Below, piece by piece: positions 1-5,279 of a stretch of DNA of 6,149 nucleotides. The translations under genes were made by a program, and so were the position numbers. The stretch comes from an uncultured Clostridia bacterium (lineage in GTDB: Bacteria > Bacillota > Clostridia > Oscillospirales > CAG-272). The stretch spans positions 1 through 6,149 of the forward strand of contig CALBLD010000063.1 of the NCBI GenBank assembly GCA_937895775.1, written 5' to 3'. The notes under the pieces were generated by a model. It had not been told where the DNA came from and did not search any database. It saw only the letters and a list, made by a program, of their open reading frames with translations. Numbering within the stretch: position 1 is the stretch's first letter; every line of letters begins with the position of its first letter.

Positions 1-76
1 CAAAACTTTTTTCGCTTTTTTTCAAAGTGTATTTCCTTTCCGCCCGCAAAAGCCTTTCTTTTGCGAACGACAACAT
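1..76 (-). CDS. Possible 5' end of a leftward gene, cut by the window edge
   Basis: An open frame on the minus strand reaches the left edge without a stop. Two in-frame starts are possible. The first is an ATG at 76-74, which has no properly spaced Shine-Dalgarno sequence (GGCGG directly abuts it). The second is a TTG at 25-23, preceded by AAAGGA with about 8 bases of spacing and giving a lysine-rich beginning MKKSEKSF. The TTG start is better supported: the stretch between the two starts contains a perfect hairpin (45-65), and a good sigma-A-like promoter at 132-160 points this way and would give a leader of about 100 bases. A stop codon lies just upstream of the ATG in this frame, so the gene cannot begin further right. 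Too little is visible to suggest a product, and it may not be a gene at all. Confidence 0.35.
   Translation of the reverse strand, partial: MLSFAKERLLRAERKYTLKKSEKSF
45..65 (-). promoter_or_regulatory. Perfect 8-bp leader hairpin
   Basis: CGCAAAAG and CTTTTGCG form a perfect 8-bp inverted repeat around a 5-base loop. It lies in the presumed untranslated leader of the leftward transcript that starts near position 125, about 10 bases before the AAAGGA ribosome binding site of the TTG start at 25. No T run follows on either strand, so it is not an ordinary terminator. Its place just upstream of the ribosome binding site suggests a role in mRNA stability or translation, but this is inference. 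If the ATG at 76 is the true start, the hairpin would fall inside the coding sequence. Confidence 0.4.
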
Positions 77-131
77 CCGCCGTTTTTACATATAAAGAAG
101 TTACTGATAAATATGAAAAGTATTATAATAC

Positions 132-160
132 ATGATACTACAATAATTCGGTTTTGTCAA
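132..160 (-). promoter_or_regulatory. Sigma-A-type promoter, leftward, for the gene beyond the left edge
   Basis: On the minus strand a perfect -35 box TTGACA (160-155) is followed by a 17-base spacer and the -10 box TATCAT (137-132, one mismatch to TATAAT). Transcription would start near 125 and run left out of the window. The promoter begins only about 16 bases beyond the hairpin that ends the mannosidase operon, so the two leftward units are arranged head to tail with separate control. A second, perfect TATAAT (127-122, minus strand) lies 27 bases from the same -35 box, too far to pair with it. Confidence 0.75.
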
Positions 161-175
161 GAAAATTTTATAACC

Positions 176-212
176 GAAAGCGGGTCCGCTCAAACAGAGC
201 AAACCCGCTTTT
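176..212 (-). terminator. Two-part hairpin terminator after the mannosidase operon
   Basis: The outer stem AAGCGGGT/ACCCGCTT (178-185 with 203-210, extendable by one A-T and one G-T pair outward) encloses an inner stem GCTC/GAGC (188-191 with 197-200) and a 5-base loop, with a small CC/AA internal loop between the stems. It starts 17 bases beyond the stop codon of the SIS gene (TAA at 231-229), so it is well placed to end the leftward operon. The T run on that side is weak (CTTTCGGTT). On the opposite strand the hairpin is followed by a much richer run (TTTTATTATTTATT), so it may work in both directions or mainly block rightward transcription. Confidence 0.65.
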
Positions 213-228
213 ATTATTTATTCATCGT

Positions 229-855
229 TTATTCGCCGAATATTTCCGCCTCCAGCGAAGCGCAGAGAAAGTGATAAACCGGCAGATGCAGTTCCTGAAC
301 CTTGAATGTCTCACTTTCGGGGACCCTGACCGTACAGTCGCACAATGCGGAAAGTCTGCTTTCCTTTTCACCCGTCAGCGCGATCGTGCCGATCCCGACC
401 GCCTTTGCGACCATCGCCGCAGTGACAACATTTTCCGAATTTCCGGATGTCGAAAGTGCGATGAGAAGATCTCCCTTCTGTGCATAGCCGAAGACGAGCT
501 GAGCATAGGCAAACCTTGCATCGACGTCATTTGCGTACGCCGACAGCACTGCGCCCTGAGACGTGAGCGAGATTGCGGGAATACCGCATTGCAGTTTATC
601 GATAAATTCTTCCGAAGCTTCTCCCAGGCTGTTTCTGAATTTTTGCGCGCTGTCACTGTCCATTTTCCGTTTTTTCAGAAAGCCCTTCATAAGCTCGCCC
701 ACAATATGGTCGGCATCGGCGCACGAGCCTCCGTTCCCGCAAACGAGGATTTTCCCCTCCGCACGGTAGCTGTCAAGCATCATGTTTCCTGCTTTAATGA
801 TATCCTCTCTGCATACACCGAGCTGCGGATATCTTTCAATAAGCTGTGCAATCAT
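229..855 (-). CDS. GmhA-like SIS-domain phosphosugar isomerase
   Basis: This 208-aa protein has one SIS (sugar isomerase) domain of the GmhA/phosphoheptose isomerase type. Visible motifs are the phosphosugar-binding loop CGNGGS (39-44), DADHIVGEL with Glu54 at the GmhA active-site glutamate position, SAYAND (105-110), the serine-rich loop STSGNS (135-140), ALTGEKES (159-166) and a C-terminal QELHLPVYH in which Gln187 and His195 match GmhA Gln172 and His180. All catalytic positions I can align are kept. E. coli GmhA is about 192 aa; this protein carries an extra stretch of about 25 residues (roughly 62-90) between the glutamate motif and the next strand. The start at 855 is chosen because GGGAGGG stands 6-7 bases upstream; an in-frame ATG at 957 would extend 102 bases further into the kinase gene and lacks such a site. 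The gene overlaps the kinase gene by 20 bases, implying translational coupling. By family it should interconvert an aldose phosphate and a ketose phosphate in the cytosol. The substrate is unknown; mannose-6-P is a reasonable guess from context, a heptose phosphate an alternative. Confidence 0.85.
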   Translation of the reverse strand: MIAQLIERYPQLGVCREDIIKAGNMMLDSYRAEGKILVCGNGGSCADADHIVGELMKGFLKKRKMDSDSAQKFRNSLGEASEEFIDKLQCGIPAISLTSQGAVLSAYANDVDARFAYAQLVFGYAQKGDLLIALSTSGNSENVVTAAMVAKAVGIGTIALTGEKESRLSALCDCTVRVPESETFKVQELHLPVYHFLCASLEAEIFGE

Positions 856-1786
856 TGTTCGCCCTCCCGTCAAGTGCCACTGCCACGGCGGCAATATCTC
901 CGATGCTGTCGCCGAGTGCCGCGGGCAATATTCTGCATACCGACCGCGCAGGTGCAAGTGCCTCTTTATCCAGTATTTTCTCCATATGCGGTCTTATAAG
1001 TCCCTCTGCCCTCACAAAAATGCTCCCGATCACGATTACCTCCGGATTCAGAACATCGATCAGAACCGACAGGCTCCTCCCGAGCATTTCGCCGCAGATT
1101 CTGTAAGCTTCAAGTGCGGTCTCATCCCCGCGATATGCCCATTCCGCAAGCATTTTTGCATCGATCCGATCAAGTTCGGAATAACCTTTGCAGTAAGGAA
1201 GCGTCCTCCCCTGCTGCAATCGTTCGGTCGCAAGAATTTTACCGAGTCCGGCAAGTCCGCTGCCGCTGCAAAAGCCCTCGACAGAACCGCTTTTACCGTA
1301 CCCTACGGGTCCGTATTCGGCAAGTCTGACATGTCCGATCTCCCCCGCGCTTCCGCAGGTGCCGCCGTACAGCCTCCCGCCAATAATTATTCCCGCGCCC
1401 ATTCCGGTTCCGAAGGTCAGAAATATCATATTTTCGGTTCCGCGTCCCGCTCCGTACTTCCACTCCGCAAGCGCACAGGCGTTTGCGTCATTACGCAGAA
1501 ATACCGGGGTACCGAATTTGTTTTCCAATCTGTCACAGATACGGACATCGTCCCAACCGGGCAGGTTCGGTGGAGAAAGAATTATTCCGTTTTTTTCGTC
1601 AAGCGGTCCTCCGCAGCTTATACCGACGGCATCGAACGGAGAAAAAGACTCCATAACTTTTTCGATCTTTGCAATACTTTCCTCACAGGAAAGCGTCGGA
1701 AAAACAACGCGCCGACCGATTTTTCCGTCGTCATCCGCTAAGACAACCGCACATTTTGTTCCTCCGATATCAATTCCGACAATCAT
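836..1786 (-). CDS. ROK-family sugar kinase lacking the zinc cysteines
   Basis: This 316-aa protein has the normal length and layout of a ROK kinase, with no N-terminal helix-turn-helix, so it is an enzyme rather than a NagC/XylR-type repressor. Residues 5-11 (IDIGGTK) form the ATP phosphate-binding loop. Asp100 in LRNDANA is the expected catalytic base. GTGMGAG (126-132) is the second phosphate-binding loop, and EIGH (149-152) carries the conserved sugar/zinc-site histidine. In most ROK proteins the next segment is CxCGxxGCxE and binds structural zinc. Here it reads VGYGKSGSVE (161-170): all three cysteines are replaced (Val161, Tyr163, Ser168) while Glu170 is kept. I recall GYGK..GS.EGFCSG variants in other Clostridia, so this is probably a real zinc-free subgroup and not damage. 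The ATG at 1786 has GGAGG 7 bases upstream, within the 25-base gap after the mannosidase gene. It would phosphorylate a hexose at O6 using ATP; beside an alpha-mannosidase, mannose is the likeliest substrate, but glucose or another hexose cannot be excluded. Confidence 0.88.
   Translation of the reverse strand: MIVGIDIGGTKCAVVLADDDGKIGRRVVFPTLSCEESIAKIEKVMESFSPFDAVGISCGGPLDEKNGIILSPPNLPGWDDVRICDRLENKFGTPVFLRNDANACALAEWKYGAGRGTENMIFLTFGTGMGAGIIIGGRLYGGTCGSAGEIGHVRLAEYGPVGYGKSGSVEGFCSGSGLAGLGKILATERLQQGRTLPYCKGYSELDRIDAKMLAEWAYRGDETALEAYRICGEMLGRSLSVLIDVLNPEVIVIGSIFVRAEGLIRPHMEKILDKEALAPARSVCRILPAALGDSIGDIAAVAVALDGRANNDCTAY
862..868 (-). promoter_or_regulatory. Ribosome binding site that fixes the SIS gene start
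   Basis: GGGAGGG on the minus strand lies 6-7 bases before the ATG at 855. It sits inside the last codons of the upstream kinase gene. It decides for the 208-aa form of the isomerase over a longer in-frame form starting at 957. Confidence 0.8.
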
Positions 1787-1811
1787 TTACAAACCTCCGT
1801 CCTGCAAACTC

Positions 1812-4211
1812 TTACATATCGTATTCGGTCAGAAGTACCTCTTTCCACTCTCCGGTTCCGAATGAATAAAGGTATGTATTCACGCTCCATGCACCGACAT
1901 CTGCGGAGAGTTCCTTCGGAAGAAGATCGCCGCTTATTCTTACGTGTGTGTCAACGCCGTCGGTCTCATACACCCTTATTACAATACCTCTCCCATCCTC
2001 CGACATCTTAAGTGCGGAAACAATAATGTTTTTTCTGTCACATTCAAATCCGCGATATTTCTGCGGAAGCGAACCCTCGTGGTTGTTTTCCTTGATGTAT
2101 GTCATCGGCAGATTAAGCTTTTGCGCTTCCCTTATGACCTCCGACCACCCGCTTTCGCAAATCGGCATGATCGCATAGTCAAAATCATGAGTACCGATAT
2201 CGGTGAATTCATACTCATCGTCCCGCTTTCCTCCGTGGTCGCAATATATCGGACTGCGCACCACGGTCAGGTTCATGACATTATCCGACACCGAAAAACT
2301 GTATTTATTGTTGTTCAGTATTGCAATTCCGCCCTCTCCCTCACGAAGAGCAACAAAACTCTGCCCCGGCTCTTCCTCTCCGTTTGTCGGTCTTTCAATC
2401 ACACCGAACGGAATCTCATAGTAAGCCTTTGCGTTTCCGAAAACCGTTTTATACGCAAGCTTCAGCATTTTGTGCTTTTCCTGCCAATCGACTCTCGCTC
2501 TGACTCTCAGCTTTTTTTCGCCTCTGCACAGGCTGAAATACTGGGTGAGTGTCGATCCGTTATACCTGTTTACTGCCTTCATGGTAACGCGAAGTGATCC
2601 GTTTTCGACGATTGTCAGCTCGCCGTCCGAAAAAACGGCTATTATTTTATCGAAATAATTGCGCGCATGCGACCATGTATCATGCTCAAATTCATCAATA
2701 ACCGTCGGAACCGCGCCGCATCCGTCCAGCAGCTCGATCCGATGCTCTTTATCAAATATTGACTTGATATAACCGGTATGCTTTTCAAATGTAACTCTCA
2801 GGTTCTCGTTTTCCATGGACAGCCCGTCAATATGCAGCCCCACCTCGTCCGACGGAATATCATCGGGACAGCCTTCTTTCATGAAATATGTCGCATATCC
2901 CATTGCGGGAACTTTTGCAACAAAAGCGGTATCCTTGGGATCGGCACCACTGAGATATTGCGGATGTACATGCTGTACGGTCAATCTGTTGCCCTCCGCA
3001 TCCGTAATCCGGGACACCCGACTGTTCACGGTCACCGTTTCCTCCACATCAAATCCGTGCGGATTGAAAAATATAACCGGACAGCCTTTTTCGCGGTCGG
3101 CGGTGTCTATTTTCCACGAGAGGCGTTGCAGTGCGGTGTTTTCGGTCTTCATTGCAAACGACATTGTCTCGCCGAGCATATAACCGGCATCGGTATAGGC
3201 ACCCTTTATCGAGCATCCGCCCATGATATCATGAAAGTGGCAGAAAAGAATGTTTTTCCACGCTCTTTCAAATGCTTTGCAGTCATATCCGCTCTTCATA
3301 ATCGCGTTTGCCGCAAATGCAAACACCTCGGCGGCATACATCGCTTTTTCGGCTCTGCGCACTCCGTTCTTTATGAATGACACCGCCGAATAGCAACCGC
3401 TTGCGTGATGCTGCAGATCATCGGTATGTACCGGAAGCTCCGCCGCGGCACTTTCCGCATGTGCGAAGAAATCACTTATATCGGAGAAGATGATCTCCTT
3501 ATCCGGATTGTTTTTTTGATATTCGAGGGCAGCGTCTATATTTTTCTTGGTGGGACCTCCGCCGTGATTGCCGACGCCGTAGAAAAGCATCACGGAGTCT
3601 GTCGGATTATGCACCTCTTTTTCCATATTCGAGATCGTTCTTTCAAGATCGCGGCAACTGCCGAAATATTCGCAATAACATCCGATGATTCTCCATGCGG
3701 TCACCGAAGAACCGTCTGGCGACTGCCATCTGAAGAGTTCGGAAGGCATTTCCTTTTCGCTTTTGTTCGGGCGCATGAAAACATAGTTTTTCATCCCCGA
3801 CTTTTTAAGTATCTGCGGCAACATAAGATTATGACCGAAAGAATCGACATTGTATCCGATCCCGGACATTTTCCCGAACTTCTCCATGAAATACCTTTGT
3901 CCGTAAAGACTGTGTCTTGCAAAGCTCTCACCCGACGGGAGATTACAGTCGGGCTGTATATACCAACCGCCGACGATCACGAATCTTCCCTCGGCGACAC
4001 GTTCTTTTATTTCCTCAAACATATCGCGGTCATATTCTTCGATCCATTCGTAGACAACCGACGATGAGCAAACAAATTTAAAATCGGGATATTCCTTCAT
4101 CCGATCAAGTGCGCTGCGTATGGTTGCCTTGGCTTCTGCCGAGCCCTCCTGCCAGTGCCACCGCCACACGGGATCAAGGTGAGCGTTACCTACAAAATAT
4201 ATCTTTTTCAT
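1812..4211 (-). CDS. GH38 alpha-mannosidase, cytoplasmic
   Basis: This 799-aa protein is a family 38 glycoside hydrolase, a retaining, metal-dependent enzyme that removes alpha-linked mannose from oligosaccharides. The N-terminal catalytic barrel shows NAHLDPVW (9-16), with His11 and Asp13 as zinc ligands, YNVDSFGHN (120-128), with Asp123 as the nucleophile and zinc ligand, YGVGNHGGGPTKKN (211-224), and FHDIMGG (326-332), with His327 as the fourth zinc ligand. Beta-sandwich domains follow from about residue 375 to the end, with the usual late motif IVIRVYETDG (743-752). All metal ligands are present. No signal peptide or membrane segment is seen, so it should act in the cytosol on imported glycans. 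The ATG at 4211 is chosen because the family motif begins at residue 9, GGAAGGA lies about 11 bases upstream, and a consensus -10 box at 4248-4253 falls upstream of it; the longer in-frame start at 4343 would place the promoter inside the gene. It is the first gene of the operon. The exact linkage specificity cannot be read from sequence. Confidence 0.95.
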   Translation of the reverse strand: MKKIYFVGNAHLDPVWRWHWQEGSAEAKATIRSALDRMKEYPDFKFVCSSSVVYEWIEEYDRDMFEEIKERVAEGRFVIVGGWYIQPDCNLPSGESFARHSLYGQRYFMEKFGKMSGIGYNVDSFGHNLMLPQILKKSGMKNYVFMRPNKSEKEMPSELFRWQSPDGSSVTAWRIIGCYCEYFGSCRDLERTISNMEKEVHNPTDSVMLFYGVGNHGGGPTKKNIDAALEYQKNNPDKEIIFSDISDFFAHAESAAAELPVHTDDLQHHASGCYSAVSFIKNGVRRAEKAMYAAEVFAFAANAIMKSGYDCKAFERAWKNILFCHFHDIMGGCSIKGAYTDAGYMLGETMSFAMKTENTALQRLSWKIDTADREKGCPVIFFNPHGFDVEETVTVNSRVSRITDAEGNRLTVQHVHPQYLSGADPKDTAFVAKVPAMGYATYFMKEGCPDDIPSDEVGLHIDGLSMENENLRVTFEKHTGYIKSIFDKEHRIELLDGCGAVPTVIDEFEHDTWSHARNYFDKIIAVFSDGELTIVENGSLRVTMKAVNRYNGSTLTQYFSLCRGEKKLRVRARVDWQEKHKMLKLAYKTVFGNAKAYYEIPFGVIERPTNGEEEPGQSFVALREGEGGIAILNNNKYSFSVSDNVMNLTVVRSPIYCDHGGKRDDEYEFTDIGTHDFDYAIMPICESGWSEVIREAQKLNLPMTYIKENNHEGSLPQKYRGFECDRKNIIVSALKMSEDGRGIVIRVYETDGVDTHVRISGDLLPKELSADVGAWSVNTYLYSFGTGEWKEVLLTEYDM

Positions 4212-4247
4212 CTTCAACCGTTTCCTTCCGAAAGTATTTACACTCCG

Positions 4248-4276
4248 ATTATATCCTCCGCCCGAAAAAAAATCTG
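4248..4276 (-). promoter_or_regulatory. Likely activator-dependent promoter of the mannosidase operon
   Basis: A perfect -10 box TATAAT lies at 4253-4248 on the minus strand, giving a start near 4241 and a leader of about 30 bases. At the expected -35 position (about 4276-4271) the sequence reads CAGATT, which does not resemble TTGACA. A good -10 box with a poor -35 box is typical of promoters that need an activator. The paired repeat at 4283-4310 starts just upstream of the missing -35 box, where an AraC-type activator would sit. Confidence 0.6.
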
Positions 4277-4294
4277 CCTGTATTTTACGGCAGA
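4265..4294 (-). promoter_or_regulatory. Inverted repeat followed by eight Ts (terminator-like, leftward)
   Basis: TCTGCC and GGCAGA (4273-4278 with 4289-4294) form a perfect 6-bp stem, extendable inward by GTA/TAC if one T (4279) bulges, leaving a 3-base loop. On the minus strand the stem is followed directly by eight Ts (4272-4265), the form of an intrinsic terminator. It lies upstream of the operon's -10 box, so it would not affect transcripts started there, but would stop leftward transcripts antisense to the regulator gene. It could instead be a protein-binding palindrome, since it overlaps one half of the repeat described at 4283-4310. Confidence 0.45.
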
Positions 4295-4310
4295 CTGACA
4301 GTTTTTTACG
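4283..4310. promoter_or_regulatory. Candidate AraC-type operator: TTTTACG repeated 21 bases apart
   Basis: TTTTACG occurs at 4283-4289 and again at 4304-4310, the same strand and exactly 21 bases from start to start, i.e. two helical turns. AraC-family proteins have two helix-turn-helix motifs and typically bind direct half-sites with this spacing. The pair lies between the divergent promoters: its left half is about 7 bases upstream of the operon's -35 position, and its right half about 18 bases upstream of the regulator's own -35 box, so it could activate the operon and control the regulator. The region is T-rich, so a chance 7-base repeat is possible. Confidence 0.45.
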
Positions 4311-4328
4311 ATTTTTTGACCCGCATCC

Positions 4329-4357
4329 TTGACTTTTTCCCATTTTTGCCGCATAAT
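4329..4357 (+). promoter_or_regulatory. Sigma-A-type promoter of the AraC-family regulator gene
   Basis: TTGACT (4329-4334) and CATAAT (4352-4357) are separated by exactly 17 bases and each differs from consensus by one base. Transcription would start near 4364, leaving a leader of under 30 bases before the GTG at 4392. A second TTGAC (4316-4320) lies 13 bases upstream and has no matching -10 box at proper distance. Confidence 0.72.
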
Positions 4358-4378
4358 ATCGATGTAAACCAAAAAAAC

Positions 4379-4384
4379 GGGGGA
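4379..4384 (+). promoter_or_regulatory. Unusual ribosome binding site supporting a GTG start
   Basis: GGGGGA sits 7 bases before the GTG at 4392. It pairs less well with the 16S rRNA end than GGAGG and, with a GTG start, suggests low expression, as is common for regulators. An ATG at 4387-4389 is in another frame and closer to the site, but it does not lead into the AraC protein. Confidence 0.45.
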
Positions 4385-4391
4385 AAATGCC

Positions 4392-5222
4392 GTGCCGACT
4401 GCAATCAATTTATCCGAAAACTGGTTGGACAAAAAAAGGAATATCACAATCACGAAAAAAACCTGCAAAGCTCCGATAGCACTCCATATGCACGACTACT
4501 TTGAGATCGAACTTGTAATCGGCGGGAAAGGTGTCCAGAACCTGAACGGCAACACATACGAACTGAAAAGAGGAAGCGTATATTGTCTGTCGCCTATCGA
4601 CTTTCACGCAGTGCTTCCGCAGGATGAGTTACCGCTTATCAACATCAGCTTTGCGCAGAACATTATCTCTCCCCGTCTGCTCAGGTTGCTTATTGCCCAC
4701 AACAAAAACAAGGTAATACAGCTTGACGAAACTGCATTCGGCAAATTTGAGTTTCTTATCGATCTTCTTGCCGACGGAAACGAGACATGCGACGCGGAAT
4801 CCGAAACATATATAAAAAATCTGCTTGAATGTCTGATAATCATGATTATCAGACACGCAGGCATTTCACAGGATGCGGGATCGACAAACGACTCTTTTCC
4901 GATGCAGGAATGTATGAGATACATTTTCCTGCATTTCAATGAGGCTCCGTCGATGAAGGATATTTCAAAAATGAGCGGCTACTCGCCGGGGCATTTCAGC
5001 AAATGCTTTCATGACGCGACCGGAAAAACATACATTGATTTTCTGACCGGACTGAAACTGAACTATGCAAAAATTCTGCTTCTCTCGACAAACGAACCGA
5101 TAATTTCGGTTTCCGAAAGCTGCGGTTTTTCATCTCTGTCAAATTTCAACCGTTCATTCAGAAAAGCGACCGGAATGTCTCCGACAAAATTCCGCGAGCA
5201 GGGCGAAAAATTACACCGTTAA
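4392..5222 (+). CDS. AraC-family transcriptional regulator with N-terminal cupin sensor
   Basis: This 276-aa protein has the classic two-part form. Residues about 20-95 are a cupin-like ligand-binding region (HMHDYFEIELVIGGKG at 32-47, then GSVYCLSPIDFHAV at 61-74). Residues about 170-276 are the DNA-binding region with two helix-turn-helix motifs: the first around MKDISKMSGYSPGHFSKCF (188-206), the second around IISVSESCGFSSLSNFNRSF (237-256), ending in the family signature KATGMSPTKFR (258-268). The start is a GTG at 4392: the frame is closed by a TAA at 4365-4367 and the first in-frame ATG would cut into the cupin. It is transcribed away from the mannosidase operon across a 180-base gap and is most likely its activator, sensing mannose or a mannoside; this is inferred from position and family. 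Possible autoregulation follows from the shared control region. No transposase or other sign of recent transfer adjoins it. Confidence 0.93.
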   Translation: MPTAINLSENWLDKKRNITITKKTCKAPIALHMHDYFEIELVIGGKGVQNLNGNTYELKRGSVYCLSPIDFHAVLPQDELPLINISFAQNIISPRLLRLLIAHNKNKVIQLDETAFGKFEFLIDLLADGNETCDAESETYIKNLLECLIIMIIRHAGISQDAGSTNDSFPMQECMRYIFLHFNEAPSMKDISKMSGYSPGHFSKCFHDATGKTYIDFLTGLKLNYAKILLLSTNEPIISVSESCGFSSLSNFNRSFRKATGMSPTKFREQGEKLHR

Positions 5223-5236
5223 AAAGGGCAAAACAG

Positions 5237-5275
5237 GAGAGGGTACCCAAAAGTGCCCTCTCATTATTTTTTATT
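5237..5275 (+). terminator. Intrinsic terminator after the AraC-family gene
   Basis: GAGAGGGTAC (5237-5246) pairs with GTGCCCTCTC (5253-5262) over 10 positions, with one U-G pair, around a 6-base loop (CCAAAA), followed by ATTATTTTTTATT. It begins 14 bases after the regulator's stop codon. The convergent gene on the other strand stops at 5280; on that strand the hairpin is followed by a weaker, interrupted T run (CTGTTTTGCCCTTTTT), so it may serve both genes. Confidence 0.9.
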
Positions 5276-5279
5276 CATA

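Noticed and set aside
856..957. N-terminal extension of the SIS protein from an ATG at 957
   Set aside because: The ATG at 855 has GGGAGGG at ideal distance, and the extra 34 residues lie wholly in the kinase coding sequence and match no SIS-family N-terminus.
154..999. A 281-codon open frame on the plus strand opposite the SIS gene
   Set aside because: It crosses the terminator hairpin, starts inside the leftward promoter's -35 box and has a translation rich in Arg, Cys and Phe with no domain; it is a shadow of the SIS and kinase genes.
782..1741. A 319-codon open frame on the plus strand opposite the ROK kinase gene
   Set aside because: It is antisense to a gene with clear family motifs, its translation shows no recognisable domain and an odd mix of Arg, Ser, Cys and Pro, and no promoter or ribosome binding site supports it.
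836..1786. ROK protein as a transcriptional repressor of the operon
   Set aside because: It begins directly with the ATP-binding motif (IDIGGTK at residue 5) and has no N-terminal helix-turn-helix region; a separate AraC-family regulator is present.
4212..4343. N-terminal extension of the mannosidase from an ATG at 4343
   Set aside because: The extra 44 residues are low-complexity and basic, and the stretch contains the -10 box, the inverted repeat and the candidate operator. The family motif begins 9 residues after the ATG at 4211.
4387..4389. ATG near the AraC gene start as its start codon
   Set aside because: It is in a different frame from the cupin and helix-turn-helix sequence; the in-frame start is the GTG at 4392.
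4238..4468. A 76-codon leftward frame (TTG start) with a hydrophobic beginning across the control region, a possible leader peptide
   Set aside because: Its GGAG is only 2 bases from the TTG, it overlaps the regulator gene antisense, and it runs through the terminator-like element and the -10 box.
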